In this document: positions 17,986-27,477 of the stretch, piece after piece
How the letters are laid out: each line of letters opens with the position of its first letter
Position numbering within the stretch: position 1 is the stretch's first letter
NCBI RefSeq assembly: GCF_946479715.1
Contig: NZ_CAMLHF010000030.1
Span: forward strand, 1-36,655
Origin: an uncultured Pedobacter sp.
GTDB taxonomy: Bacteria > Bacteroidota > Bacteroidia > Sphingobacteriales > Sphingobacteriaceae
Direction of reading: 5' to 3'
DNA: 36,655 bases
Made by a program: the position numbers and the translations under genes
The notes under the pieces: generated by a model
Databases searched by the model: none
Told to the model about the DNA's origin: nothing
The model's input: the letters and a program-made list of their open reading frames with translations, nothing else

Positions 17986-18015
17986 AAAAAGCCCGCCCAA
18001 TTGGACGGGCTTTTT
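17986..18015 (+). terminator. Rho-independent terminator of the SusC 1 operon
   Basis: AAAAAGCCCGCCC / GGACGGGCTTTTT form a 13-bp stem with one mismatch around AATT, followed by a T-rich tract. It begins 7 nt after the stop of the last operon gene. Confidence 0.92.
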
Positions 18016-18413
18016 ATTTAAAGAAGAAATAATTTATTAATACATAAGCTTCTCTTTTAACCGCCTGTTTCTTAACTGTAAAATTTTATTGCTTCATTTA
18101 GCTTCCTAAAATTGGCCATAGCATAAAGTGCGCCAAAATTATCACTGCATTTCTCTTTAATTCCTATGTAATATTTGTAACAATTTTTAATTCGTTAAAA
18201 GTCGGTATTTTTTGATATATTCGAAATCAAATCAACTTTTACGGATTATATTCGAAATTTTGTTCTCTTTATGGTGTATTTTTTGAATTTTTGATAACAT
18301 CCCTTCGTGTCATTTTATTGTCATTTGTTTTTGTGGAGCACAATAAAAATATGCTTGCATATCAAAATCGCTATATATTAGGCCATTATTAACTAACCTA
18401 AATTTATTATTTT
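18016..18413. other. Intergenic region upstream of SusC 2
   Basis: About 400 nt without a supported gene. It holds a 12-bp direct repeat TATATTCGAAAT at 18216-18227 and 18247-18258 (31 bp apart, about three helical turns) and, closer to the ATG, the three blocks shared with SusC 1. The repeat is absent upstream of SusC 1. Confidence 0.6.
18307..18404 (+). promoter_or_regulatory. Three-block upstream region of SusC 2, shared with SusC 1
   Basis: Block 1 is at 18307-18326. Block 2, at 18350-18370, includes TATGCTTGCATATCAAAA; its core ATATGC-TT-GCATAT is a near-perfect dyad. Block 3, ATTATTAACTAACCTAAATT, is at 18385-18404. Block 3 is identical to that of SusC 1 and block 2 differs at two positions. 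Confidence 0.6.
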
Positions 18414-21400
18414 ATGAAAAAACTTTTACAAAGTTTGTTCATATTGTTGTTCGTTGCAACTTCTGCAATGGCGCAAGACCGAACAATTACTGGTACGGTT
18501 ACGGATAAGGAAGATGGAAAACCACTTCCAGGAGTAACTGTCATTGTTAAAGGTACCAAAAATGGTACGCAAACGAATTCAGATGGAAAGTATGCTTTAA
18601 ATGCTGCTTCTGGTTCTGTACAATTAGTATTCTCTTATTTGGGATATACTTCTCAAACTTTAACTGCAACCTCAAATAATTTAAATGTTTCTTTAGAGGG
18701 AGATTCAAAAGGCCTTTCTGAGGTTGTTGTTACAGCAATGGGTATTACGAGACAAGCGAAATCTTTGGGATACAGCTCTACAACATTAAAATCAGATGAC
18801 CTGACCAAGGCAAGGGAATCCAATGTTTTAAACTCTTTAGCTGGTAAAGCTGCTGGTGTTAGAGTAAACTCTCAGTCTGGAACAGTGGGTGGTTCCACAA
18901 AGGTGGTTATTCGTGGTGTTAACTCGTTAGATGGAGGATTTCCTCTTTATGTAATTGATGGATTAACTGTAACTGAAAATACATCAACTGGTGGTACAAC
19001 TGCAAGTAATGTGGATTTTGGAAACCGAATGGGAGACTTGAGCTCCGATGATATTGAATCTATGACTGTCCTAAAAGGAGCAGCTGCAACAGCATTATAC
19101 GGAGCAAGGGCTAAAGATGGAGCGATCATTATTACTACTAAAAGAGGTAAAAAAGGAGCAAGTAGCGCCATAAGTGTTAACTCATCCGTTCGTTTTGACA
19201 ATCCTTTGGTACTGCCTGAATTGCAAAATGAATTTGCTCAGGGTAACCAGGGCGTTTACGCTTTAACAGCGACAAATGGATGGGGACCAAAAATCTCTGA
19301 TGTTCAAGATAAGAAATTCCCTAATTTTTTGGGACAAGATGTTACTTTGCAAGCCTATCCAGATAATGTTAAGGATTATTTTCAAACAGGAATGTCTGCA
19401 ATAAATAATATTGCATTTTCTGGTGGTGGTGACAACTCCGATTACAGAGTGAGTTTCTCAAGTGCAAATGAAAAAGGAATTATTCCTAAGTCTAAATTAG
19501 ACAGGTATACATTGTCGGTAAATGCGGGTAGAGATTTCAGTGCTAAATTATCTTCAAGATTTACAGGTTCATACACGAACCTTAAATCAGATGGTAGACC
19601 AGCGCAAAGCTCTAATAATACCAATGCTATTGTATCAACTATTTATGGCTTGCCAAGAACAGTGGATATCAATCAGTTAAAGAATAATTTTGAAGATCCG
19701 GTTACTGGTAGCCAGATTTTCTTGAGTCCAAATCGGAATGGTAATAACCCTTATTGGGTTATGAACTATAACAGAAATAGTAATAGCGTCGATAGATTCC
19801 TTGGCACATACGTGTTAACTTACAAACCTGTTGAATGGGTTACAATCAGCAATAATTTTGGCGCCGATATTTATACTGAAAAAAGAGCATCACTTGTGCG
19901 TAAAGGGACAGCTGGGTTTCTACCAGGTAGATTTACAAATTTTGACCTGCTAAATAAACAAGTAAATAATGACTTAATCGCTACTTTGGAGCAAAATGAT
20001 TTAATCAAAGATTTTAAATTCAAACTGATTGTTGGTGGAAATATTAACCAGCGTTTACTTCAAAGTACGAATATTGAGGCTGTTGGTTTAACTATCGATC
20101 AGCTTTACAATTATACTAATGCTTCCAGTAAAACTCCAACATTGGGATATAGCAAAAGAAGGCTTTTGGGTTTGTATGGTGATTTAAGTGTGAGCTATAA
20201 AGATTACTTATATCTTGATGTAACAGGTAGAAATGACTGGACGTCTACTTTACCTATAAACAACAGATCTTATTTTTACCCTTCAGTTAGTGCATCTTTT
20301 GTATTCTCGGAGTTGTTAAAAGATAAGAATGTAGATTGGTTGAGCTTCGGTAAATTAAGAGCCAGTTGGGCATCGGTAGGTAGTGATTTGGCTGCATACA
20401 ACTTGGATTACCAATACTCTCCCGTATCAACAGTGTTTTTACAATATGTGTCGTCAACTGCAACAGTATTCCCTGCAGGTCCAATTGAAACCGCTTTCAC
20501 AGGCCCGAGAATACTACCTAACGCAGATCTAAAACCTCAGAAACAGAATTCATATGAATTTGGCGCTGAATTGAAATTCTTGCAAAATCGCATAGGGCTA
20601 GATTTTACCTATTACAATACAGTCACACGTAACCAGCTTATCCCAATTGACATTGCAATATCAACAGGGTATTTCTCGAAATATGTAAACGTTGGGGCAG
20701 TTAAAAATACGGGTATAGAAGTTGCCTTAAACTTAGTTCCTGTAAGAATCAAAGATTTTGAGTGGAACATCGATGTTAACTTTGCTAAAAACAATCAAAA
20801 AGTTACAGAGCTAGCACCCGGATTAAATGTTTACAGTCTTGCAAGTGGTTACAGTGGTTTACAAATTAAAGCTGCAGTTGGGGAAAGCTTTGGACTATAC
20901 GGATCTGAGTGGAATAAAACAGATGATGGACAGTACATTATTAACCCTGTTAATGGATTGAAAACCGCTACGCCTAACAAACGGTTAGGTAATATCTATG
21001 CTGACTGGACAATGGGTATTAATAATAGCTTCAATTATAAAGGAGTAACCCTAAGTGCATTAATTGATATTCGTAAAGGAGGAGTATTTTACTCCGGTAC
21101 CGTAGCAAACTTACGAGGTGGTGGTTTGGCTAAAGAAACTGGAGATAGATCTGCACCTATAGTTACGCCAGGTGTAAGTTTAGTTGAAGGAAAATATGTA
21201 CCGAATACAAAGGCTGTTAATGCTCAGGATTATTGGGTATGGGAAGCAAGTACAACTAATACTCAAGGAAACGTATTTGATGCAGGATTTGTTAAATTAA
21301 GAGAGGTTAGATTAGCTTACGCACTCCCATCTAAATTATTTAAAACCTCATTTATTAGAGGGGTTGAATTTGGTGTTGAAGGTAGAAATTTATGGTTAAT

Positions 21401-21530
21401 TAAGAGCCATGTTCCTCATGTTGATCCGGAGCTTAATTTCTTTGGTTCTGGCAGTGTTGGAGAGGGAGTTGAATTTAATAGTATTCCTTCGACAAGATCA
21501 TTTGGTTTGAACTTAAGATTGTCATTGTAA
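18414..21530 (+). CDS. SusC/RagA family TonB-dependent outer-membrane transporter (SusC 2)
   Basis: A 1038-residue transporter with a signal peptide (ending SAMAQ), a CarboxypepD_reg-like domain (TVTDKEDGKPLPGVTVIVKG), a plug with PLYVIDGLTVTENTS and ESMTVLKGAAATALYGARAK, and a beta-barrel ending NLRLSL. The first 21 residues, the CarboxypepD module and the first 29 bases are nearly identical to SusC 1, but plug and barrel diverge strongly, which fits an old duplication or domain exchange at the N-terminus. Paired with SusD 2 21 nt downstream. Substrate unknown. Confidence 0.9.
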   Translation: MKKLLQSLFILLFVATSAMAQDRTITGTVTDKEDGKPLPGVTVIVKGTKNGTQTNSDGKYALNAASGSVQLVFSYLGYTSQTLTATSNNLNVSLEGDSKGLSEVVVTAMGITRQAKSLGYSSTTLKSDDLTKARESNVLNSLAGKAAGVRVNSQSGTVGGSTKVVIRGVNSLDGGFPLYVIDGLTVTENTSTGGTTASNVDFGNRMGDLSSDDIESMTVLKGAAATALYGARAKDGAIIITTKRGKKGASSAISVNSSVRFDNPLVLPELQNEFAQGNQGVYALTATNGWGPKISDVQDKKFPNFLGQDVTLQAYPDNVKDYFQTGMSAINNIAFSGGGDNSDYRVSFSSANEKGIIPKSKLDRYTLSVNAGRDFSAKLSSRFTGSYTNLKSDGRPAQSSNNTNAIVSTIYGLPRTVDINQLKNNFEDPVTGSQIFLSPNRNGNNPYWVMNYNRNSNSVDRFLGTYVLTYKPVEWVTISNNFGADIYTEKRASLVRKGTAGFLPGRFTNFDLLNKQVNNDLIATLEQNDLIKDFKFKLIVGGNINQRLLQSTNIEAVGLTIDQLYNYTNASSKTPTLGYSKRRLLGLYGDLSVSYKDYLYLDVTGRNDWTSTLPINNRSYFYPSVSASFVFSELLKDKNVDWLSFGKLRASWASVGSDLAAYNLDYQYSPVSTVFLQYVSSTATVFPAGPIETAFTGPRILPNADLKPQKQNSYEFGAELKFLQNRIGLDFTYYNTVTRNQLIPIDIAISTGYFSKYVNVGAVKNTGIEVALNLVPVRIKDFEWNIDVNFAKNNQKVTELAPGLNVYSLASGYSGLQIKAAVGESFGLYGSEWNKTDDGQYIINPVNGLKTATPNKRLGNIYADWTMGINNSFNYKGVTLSALIDIRKGGVFYSGTVANLRGGGLAKETGDRSAPIVTPGVSLVEGKYVPNTKAVNAQDYWVWEASTTNTQGNVFDAGFVKLREVRLAYALPSKLFKTSFIRGVEFGVEGRNLWLIKSHVPHVDPELNFFGSGSVGEGVEFNSIPSTRSFGLNLRLSL

Positions 21531-21551
21531 AAAACATAAAATATTATTGTT

Positions 21552-22997
21552 ATGAAAATAAAACATAAAATTTTAGCCGGTTCTTTCCTATTGCTTACAG
21601 CAGTAGGTGGGGTGTCGTGCAAAAAATATCTAGATATAAATACAAGTCCTTTAACAGCAACAAAGGTAGAACCTAAATTACTGTTTGGATATGCTGTAAC
21701 AGCATGGGATGTAAGTAAGAATAGTGGTGACTCTTATATTGCTTTAGGGTTTCTTGGTCAATCTCTTGCCTCGGGAGGCGACTTTTCCGAAAATTGGGGA
21801 TCATCGAATTTGTATAATCTAAGCACAAATATACTTGGGAACACCTGGAAAGTTTATTATAGTACTGCGGGCAACAACCTAATGCAGGCAATTAAAATTG
21901 CGGAATCTTCAGTTCCGGCTAATAACAATGCCGCGGCTCAATGTAAAATTGTAATGGCGCAATTGATGTTTGAAGCAACAACTACTTATGGTGATGTTCC
22001 ATATACTGAAGCTTTTCAACCAGAGGCGTTTCCTTATCCAAAGTATGATGCGCAAAAAGATGTCCTTGAAAATATCATTAAATTGTTAGATGAAGCTAAT
22101 GCACAAATAGATCCAGCCAGTGATTTAAAAATTAGCGATTATGATATTTATTATGCTGGTGTTATGGCTAAATGGAAAAAACTTGCGAACTCTATAAAAT
22201 TTAAGGCCTTAATGACAATGGTGGATAAGGATCCTTCAAAGGCAGCAGCTATAGGTCAATTGGTAGCAACGCCGGATGCTATGATTTCTTCCGTTGCTGA
22301 TACCTGGAAGACTAAATACACTACTACTACTAACAATGAAAATCCGAAATACAGATTGTTTTTGGGACAAAATCCATTTACTTATGCTAATAAGTTAGTA
22401 ACTGATTTAATGGTGCCTAAGAAAGATCCAAGATTAGCTAAATTTTTTGATCTTGGACCTGAATCAACTGAGTACGTTGGTGTATTAGCAAATGAGGATG
22501 CAGATGCTAAAACCTCACTAATTAGTACATATCTATATAGAAAAGATGCTCCGTCTGTAGTCTTGTCTTATCAAGAGATGCTTTTACTTGAGGCCGAAGT
22601 TTATGCGAGGGGCTTGGGTGTTGCAAAAGATCTTTCTAAAGCAAATGCATTATATAGAAAAGGTGTTGAAGAGGCAATGAAGTTTTATGAAGCAGATCCA
22701 TCTGCAATTGAGACCTACATGAAAGCAGAAGTAGACATCGCAACTTTAGCAGATCCTGTTAAACAAATTCATGTTCAGCAATGGCTAGATTTAATGGACA
22801 GACCTATGGAAGCGTTTTTGCAATGGAGAAGATCAGGGCCAGAAGGTGCTGAAGTTCCAGCAATGGCTTTACCTAAAGGAGCTACTCCAGGCCCTTTATT
22901 CAGACGCTTTACTTTGTCTAGCGATGAAACTGCCGCAAATCCTAATATTCCAAAACCTGCACCAAACTATTACGACAAATGCTGGTTTGATTTATAG
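21552..22997 (+). CDS. SusD-like outer-membrane lipoprotein (SusD 2)
   Basis: A 481-residue lipoprotein with lipobox Cys23 (AVGGVSC) and KKYLDINTSPL after it. Diagnostic features are TTYGDVPYTEAFQPEA, then KWKKLANSIKFKALM, SYQEMLLLEAEVYARG and a late HVQQWLDLMDRPMEAFLQW. It belongs with SusD-like nutrient-binding lipoproteins and partners SusC 2 on the cell surface. Its TAG stop is followed after 3 nt by an IS3-family element, so the natural 3' end of the operon has been separated from its probable terminator. Confidence 0.87.
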   Translation: MKIKHKILAGSFLLLTAVGGVSCKKYLDINTSPLTATKVEPKLLFGYAVTAWDVSKNSGDSYIALGFLGQSLASGGDFSENWGSSNLYNLSTNILGNTWKVYYSTAGNNLMQAIKIAESSVPANNNAAAQCKIVMAQLMFEATTTYGDVPYTEAFQPEAFPYPKYDAQKDVLENIIKLLDEANAQIDPASDLKISDYDIYYAGVMAKWKKLANSIKFKALMTMVDKDPSKAAAIGQLVATPDAMISSVADTWKTKYTTTTNNENPKYRLFLGQNPFTYANKLVTDLMVPKKDPRLAKFFDLGPESTEYVGVLANEDADAKTSLISTYLYRKDAPSVVLSYQEMLLLEAEVYARGLGVAKDLSKANALYRKGVEEAMKFYEADPSAIETYMKAEVDIATLADPVKQIHVQQWLDLMDRPMEAFLQWRRSGPEGAEVPAMALPKGATPGPLFRRFTLSSDETAANPNIPKPAPNYYDKCWFDL

Positions 22998-23053
22998 AAA
23001 TGACTAGTCCTGAAAAATTGATACAGGAATAGCAATTAATAAAATTACAATTT

Positions 23054-23942
23054 TTAAGTAGCAGCTAGTTCATTCTGGCTGCTATTTTTTCGTTTATAGG
23101 TTCTGATTTTAATTTTTCTCTGCTTATGCATTTGTGCTGGTGTATTCATAAAGCATGAATAATGTGGTCTGATATTATTGTAAATATTAACGCTTTCAGA
23201 GACTATTTTTTTCATTCCTGAAATACTGACTCTTTCTTTTACTGTGATAAACTCTTGTTTTAAAATTCCATTTACCCGCTCAGCCACGGCATTTCTGTAT
23301 GGGTCATAGCTTTCAGTCATGCTGCATGTTATTTTATTTTTATTCAGCGTTTGCTGATATTCATCGCAGCAGTATTGCAGACCTCTGTCAGAATGGTGGT
23401 TTTATATTTTCTTTTAGAAATAGCCATTTTCAGAACTTTTATGCTACCATCCATACCTAAACTGTCTGAAACATCATAACCAACTATCGTTTTTGAGTAT
23501 GCATCGGTAACTAAGGCCAGGTAACAGGGTTCTTTTCTGTTTCCCAGATAAGTGATATCAGAACCCAAAGCTGTTCAGGCCGGTCAACATTCATATCAAT
23601 GGCAGGTCCTTATGTTTTCTGAACCTATGGTGTGAATTTGTTGTAATATGATAGCTGCGTTCTGGTTTAATCAATAGATGGTTCGCTTTTAATATGCGAA
23701 AGAGTTTATCTCTTCCTAATGATAGAGGCTGAAGAGATTCCTTTAAATATATGGTAAAGTTTTCTGGTCCCAATACGTGGCATTTTCATGCGTATATCAG
23801 CTACCAGCTCAATAACCCTTGCCGAAACACCCTGTTTTTTAACTCTTCTTTGCTTACTCCGGTAATAGACCTGTCTACTAACCCCGAACAATCCACAGGT
23901 AGAAATTAGGCTTTCTTTGTAGGTTGCTTGGTATTGCTCAAC
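23054..23942 (-). pseudogene. IS3-family transposase OrfB, broken by frameshifts
   Basis: The integrase-like half of the transposase is spread over several frames. Pieces in order are TYKESLISTCGLFGVSRQV, then RIGTRKLYH, YLKESLQPLSLGRDKLFRIL, RPEQLWV, SDITYLGNRKE, LALVTDAYSKTIVGYDVS, HHSDRGLQYCCDEYQ and NAVAERVNGILKQEF. The DDE residues (Asp in LVTDAYS, Asp in HHSDRG, Glu in AERVNG) can all be found but not in one frame. Shifts fall near 23750, 23605, 23561 and 23400. The rest of the window is free of such shifts, so decay is more likely than sequencing error. OrfB probably begins by frameshifting within the end of orfA. Confidence 0.85.
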
Positions 23943-24334
23943 TGTTCGGGTGAGGAGTTTTTTAGTATCTCGATATTATATTCCTTTTCAGCAATATCGA
24001 TCATCATATGGAAGATGATTGCTTTTTTATCCGCCCTTGTATTCTGAGCGGTCAGAAAAGCATTTTGTTTTTCCAGCAGTTTAACTTTGGCTTCCAACTC
24101 CAGGATTTTCTGTTCGGGTGTCTTTGGCATAAGCGATGGGGTTTGGTGCTCCCAATCAAAGGTACCATATTTTTGTAACCATTTACGAACAGTGCTCTCA
24201 CCCTGTATGCCATATTTCATTTTAGCCTGTGTTAGGCTCAATTCGCCGTTTTCTACTTCTCTTACAAGCTGTAGCTTAAAGCTTAGCGTATAATCCTTTT
24301 GGCTACGCTTAACATAATTTGGGTGTTCTTCCAT
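23906..24334 (-). CDS. IS3-family transposase OrfA
   Basis: An intact 142-residue OrfA. It has an N-terminal helix-turn-helix (YTLSFKLQLVREVENGELSL, then YGIQGESTVRKWLQKYGTFD) and a leucine-zipper coiled coil at about 72-95 (EQKILELEAKVKLLEKQNAF). It would bind the terminal repeats. Its end overlaps the OrfB frame by about 37 nt, as in IS3 elements that use frameshifting, but because OrfB is broken the element should not transpose on its own. Confidence 0.85.
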   Translation of the reverse strand: MEEHPNYVKRSQKDYTLSFKLQLVREVENGELSLTQAKMKYGIQGESTVRKWLQKYGTFDWEHQTPSLMPKTPEQKILELEAKVKLLEKQNAFLTAQNTRADKKAIIFHMMIDIAEKEYNIEILKNSSPEQLSNTKQPTKKA

Positions 24335-24379
24335 AATGATACTTTTTTGTGTATCGCTATTTCAGGACTAGTCATTTAT

Positions 24380-24420
24380 AAAAGAAAAGGATTGAACCAA
24401 TGATTCAATCCTTTTCTTTT
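24380..24420. terminator. Bidirectional terminator between the IS element and the LD-carboxypeptidase gene
   Basis: Perfect 17-bp arms at 24380-24396 and 24404-24420 (A-rich then GGATTGAA; mirrored as TTCAATCC then T-rich) with a 7-nt loop CCAATGA. It has a T-rich tail in both directions. It overlaps the stop of the minus-strand gene and was probably the terminator of SusCD 2 before the IS inserted. Confidence 0.85.
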
Positions 24421-25315
24421 ATATCATTTTGGTCCCTTCTGAGCCTACGATTAGTTTAAAGGTTTTCCCCAAAACCATTGCCCTATTATCATCAATATGA
24501 CCAACCGGAAAACCAAAACAAACCGGGTAATCATACTCTTTCACAATTTCCCAGATCACCTGTTCCGGGCTCGATCCAAAAGGAATATCTTCTACTTCAA
24601 CTTCATTAAAAGCACCTACAATTAGTCCCTTTAACTTTGCCAGTTTGCCACTGCGTCTAAGCATACGCATCATTCTATCAATAGAATACTCATGCTCACC
24701 AACATCCTCTATAAACAAAATCTTGTCGGTATAATCCATTTCTGACGGTGAGCCTTCAACCATTACTAAAAGCGTTAAATTGCCGCCAATTAATACGCCT
24801 TCGGCCACGCCATTTCTATTAGGGATATTGCCGGATGTACACTCATAACTAATTACTTCACCAAACAAAGCCCTCCGCAACGATTCCAGTGATTCAGGCG
24901 TTGCACTATCAAAAGTATAAGGCATTTGAGCATGGATGCTTTGTGTATTTAGCTTAGCAATCAGGTGTGATAGCAAGACAGTGATGTCGCTAAAGCCAAC
25001 AATCCATTTAGGTTGAGCATTAAAAGCAGTAAAATCAAGATCATCAATAATTCTGATCGTTCCGTAACCACCCCGCCCTGCTATAATGGCTTTAATCTCC
25101 GGATCATCCAATACGGACTGCAAATCCTGAGCCCTTAGACTATCATCACCAGCAAATTGGTGATGAGCTGCGTGCACCGTTTTGCCAATTACAACTTGCA
25201 GCCCCCAACCCTCCAAAACAGTAATTGCATAGGCAATGCTGCGGGTTAATTTCTTGGCTGGACAAACTATTGCAATTTTGTCGCCTTTTTTTAAATATGC
25301 TGGCTGTTTAATCAT
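24419..25315 (-). CDS. ldcA: Muramoyltetrapeptide (LD-) carboxypeptidase, S66 family
   Basis: A 298-residue serine peptidase that removes the terminal D-Ala from muropeptide tetrapeptides in murein recycling. The catalytic triad of S66 enzymes is visible: Ser109 in WIVGFSDIT, Glu203 in [15 protein letters not shown] and His273 in [34 protein letters not shown] is the conserved N-domain motif. No signal peptide is seen, so it is cytosolic. I chose the ATG at 25315 ([17 protein letters not shown]) over a TTG 24 nt upstream because homologues start near the PxxLKxGD motif. It diverges from metG; the two starts are 40 nt apart. Confidence 0.9.
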   Translation of the reverse strand: MIKQPAYLKKGDKIAIVCPAKKLTRSIAYAITVLEGWGLQVVIGKTVHAAHHQFAGDDSLRAQDLQSVLDDPEIKAIIAGRGGYGTIRIIDDLDFTAFNAQPKWIVGFSDITVLLSHLIAKLNTQSIHAQMPYTFDSATPESLESLRRALFGEVISYECTSGNIPNRNGVAEGVLIGGNLTLLVMVEGSPSEMDYTDKILFIEDVGEHEYSIDRMMRMLRRSGKLAKLKGLIVGAFNEVEVEDIPFGSSPEQVIWEIVKEYDYPVCFGFPVGHIDDNRAMVLGKTFKLIVGSEGTKMI

Positions 25316-25327
25316 TAGTAAAACACT

Positions 25328-25335
25328 TATCTTTG
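25328..25335 (+). promoter_or_regulatory. Bacteroidota -7 promoter box (TATCTTTG) for metG
   Basis: TATCTTTG is an exact match to TAnnTTTG and lies 20 nt before the TTG start of metG. The -33 element is not clear. Confidence 0.6.
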
Positions 25336-25355
25336 ACAAAATAATAAAAATAGTT

Positions 25356-27464
25356 TTGGATAACAGTAAAATAAAGAGATATACCGTTACGGCTGCGCTG
25401 CCCTATACAAACGGACCTGTACATATTGGACATCTTGCCGGCGTTTACCTACCTGCTGATACCTATGTAAGGTATTTGCGCTCTAACAAAAGAGATGTAA
25501 AGTTTATTTGCGGATCTGACGAAAATGGAGTTCCGATTACCTTAAAGGCAAAAAAGGAAGGAACTACACCTCAGGCAATAGTAGATAAATACCACAAAAT
25601 TATTGGTGATTCCTTTAAAGAACTTGGGGTTTCTTTCGACATTTATCACCGCACATCTTCTTTGATGCACCATCAAACTGCTTCAGATTTCTTTGAAACA
25701 CTTTATAATAAAGGCGTTTTTACGGAAGAAGTAACTGAGCAGTACTACGATGAAAAGGCACAGACTTTTTTGGCCGACAGGTACATTACTGGTACTTGCC
25801 CTAAATGTGGAAATGAAAATGCCTACGGCGATCAGTGTGAAAATTGCGGAAGTACTTTAAATGCAACGGATCTTATCAATCCTAAATCTACTTTATCCGG
25901 AGAGAAACCAGTACGCAAAGAAACAAAGAACTGGTTTTTGCCGCTTGATAAATACGAGGATCAATTAAGGGCTTACATTGAAAGCCACAAAGAGTGGAGA
26001 CCAAATGTATACGGACAATGCCAAAGCTGGCTTAACGCGGGCCTACAGCCTCGTGCGATGACCAGAGATTTGGATTGGGGTATTAAAGTTCCGGTTAAAG
26101 GTGCCGAAGGTAAAGTTTTGTACGTATGGTTTGATGCGCCTATTGGCTATATTTCGGCAACAAAAGAGCTATTTGAATATGCTCGTTTGGGTATCTGGAA
26201 CCCTAAAGCTGAAGAATATTACATTAACCAAAACGAGGTAGAAAATGGCAACTGGGAACAATACTGGAAAGATGATGAAACCAAGCTCGTTCACTTTATA
26301 GGTAAAGATAATATCGTATTCCATTGTGTTATTTTTCCGGCAATGTTAATGGCCCACGGCGATTATATATTGGCGGATAATGTACCTGCAAATGAGTTCC
26401 TGAATCTGGAAGGTCAAAAAATATCGACCTCTAAAAATTGGGCAGTTTGGCTTGATGAATATTTGGTTGAATTTAAAGATAAGCAGGATGTTTTGCGTTA
26501 CGTTTTAACTGCTACAGCACCTGAAACAAAAGATAACGACTTTACCTGGAAAGATTTTCAGGCAAGAAATAACAATGAGCTGGTTGCCATTTTAGGTAAC
26601 TTCATTAATAGGGTGGTAGTTTTAACCCATAAGTATTTTGGAGGGAAAGTTCCAATGTGCATGACTAAAACCCCGGAAGATCAGCAAGTGATTGATGATT
26701 TGGCTGCGTATCCTGCAAAAATCAGCGCTTCGATTGAAAATTATCGCTTCAGAGAGGCTTTGTCGGAGGTAATGAATGTTGCTCGCTTAGGTAATAAATA
26801 TCTGGCAGAAACTGAGCCCTGGAAGGTAATTAAAACAGATGAAGATCGTGTTCGTACCATCTTAAATATCAGTTTGCAAATTGCTGCTACTATAGAAATT
26901 TTGATTGAACCGTTTTTACCATTTACTGCCGATAAATTGCAGAAAATGTTGAACTACGGCGGTCATTTATGGGAAGATGCCGGTAAAATGGGCTTGTTGA
27001 AACGCGGACATCAGCTTAATGAGCCTGTGTTACTATTTGATAAAATCGAAGACGAAACTGTACAAGCTCAAATAGATAAACTTAACAAGAGCAAAGCTGA
27101 TAATGTTGCTGCAACAGCAACAGTTGAGCCTGCTAAGGAAAACATCCAATTTGAACAGTTTACAGCAATTGATATCAGGGTAGCTACAATTGTAGCAGCA
27201 GAAAAGGTTGAAAAGACCAAAAAGCTATTAAAGCTAACGCTTGATACAGGTATAGATCAAAGGACTGTTGTTTCTGGTATTGCCGAGTATTATAAACCAG
27301 AGGAGATAATTGGAAAGCAGGTTAGTTTGGTTGTAAACCTTGCCCCTCGCGAAATTAAGGGTATTCTATCTCAGGGAATGATCTTAATGTCTGAAGATTC
27401 GGATGGTAAACTGGCTTTTGTGTCGCCAGTACAAAATCATAGCAATGGTAGTGTGATTCGATAA
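25356..27464 (+). CDS. metG: Methionyl-tRNA synthetase with C-terminal tRNA-binding domain
   Basis: A 702-residue class I synthetase. The HIGH motif is [15 protein letters not shown], the zinc module is [19 protein letters not shown] and the KMSKS variant is KISTSKNW. The anticodon-binding helical domain follows. The C-terminal 110 residues form a Trbp111/EMAP-like tRNA-binding domain ([19 protein letters not shown], then [17 protein letters not shown]). The start is a TTG at 25356 ([19 protein letters not shown]), since upstream in-frame sequence is the complement of the divergent carboxypeptidase gene and contains the promoter box; a further upstream start is unlikely. The TAA stop lies inside a hairpin shared with the convergent gene. 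Confidence 0.95.
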   Translation: MDNSKIKRYTVTAALPYTNGPVHIGHLAGVYLPADTYVRYLRSNKRDVKFICGSDENGVPITLKAKKEGTTPQAIVDKYHKIIGDSFKELGVSFDIYHRTSSLMHHQTASDFFETLYNKGVFTEEVTEQYYDEKAQTFLADRYITGTCPKCGNENAYGDQCENCGSTLNATDLINPKSTLSGEKPVRKETKNWFLPLDKYEDQLRAYIESHKEWRPNVYGQCQSWLNAGLQPRAMTRDLDWGIKVPVKGAEGKVLYVWFDAPIGYISATKELFEYARLGIWNPKAEEYYINQNEVENGNWEQYWKDDETKLVHFIGKDNIVFHCVIFPAMLMAHGDYILADNVPANEFLNLEGQKISTSKNWAVWLDEYLVEFKDKQDVLRYVLTATAPETKDNDFTWKDFQARNNNELVAILGNFINRVVVLTHKYFGGKVPMCMTKTPEDQQVIDDLAAYPAKISASIENYRFREALSEVMNVARLGNKYLAETEPWKVIKTDEDRVRTILNISLQIAATIEILIEPFLPFTADKLQKMLNYGGHLWEDAGKMGLLKRGHQLNEPVLLFDKIEDETVQAQIDKLNKSKADNVAATATVEPAKENIQFEQFTAIDIRVATIVAAEKVEKTKKLLKLTLDTGIDQRTVVSGIAEYYKPEEIIGKQVSLVVNLAPREIKGILSQGMILMSEDSDGKLAFVSPVQNHSNGSVIR

Positions 27465-27477
27465 TCGAATCACACTA
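27449..27477. terminator. Hairpin covering the stop codons of two convergent genes
   Basis: 14-bp perfect arms at 27449-27462 and 27464-27477 around a single A (TAGTGTGATTCGAT / ATCGAATCACACTA). In the plus direction a short T-run (TTTT) follows. Both stop codons, metG TAA and the opposite gene's TAG, lie inside it. Confidence 0.7.

Larger units (their letters stand above)
23001..24374. mobile_element. Decayed IS3-family insertion sequence
   Basis: 1374 bp bounded by inverted repeats TGACTAGTCCTGAAA...GATAC at 23001-23024 and 24351-24374 (about 21 of 24 positions match). It starts with TG and ends with CA, as IS3 elements do. It encodes OrfA and a fragmented OrfB on the minus strand. No clean target duplication is visible, but TTTATARAAR-like sequence occurs on both sides (TTTATAGAAA left, TTTATAAAAG right). 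It lies between SusD 2 and the hairpin at 24380-24420. Confidence 0.9.

Noticed and set aside
24087..24293. Plus-strand open frame inside the IS element
   Set aside because: It is opposite to the intact OrfA and has no family features.
23001..24374. Programmed frameshifts as explanation for all OrfB breaks
   Set aside because: IS3 elements use one frameshift between OrfA and OrfB; four further shifts inside OrfB indicate decay.
25236..25355. Upstream extension of the metG frame
   Set aside because: It is the complement of the divergent LD-carboxypeptidase gene and includes the TATCTTTG promoter box; the homologous N-terminus begins near 25356.
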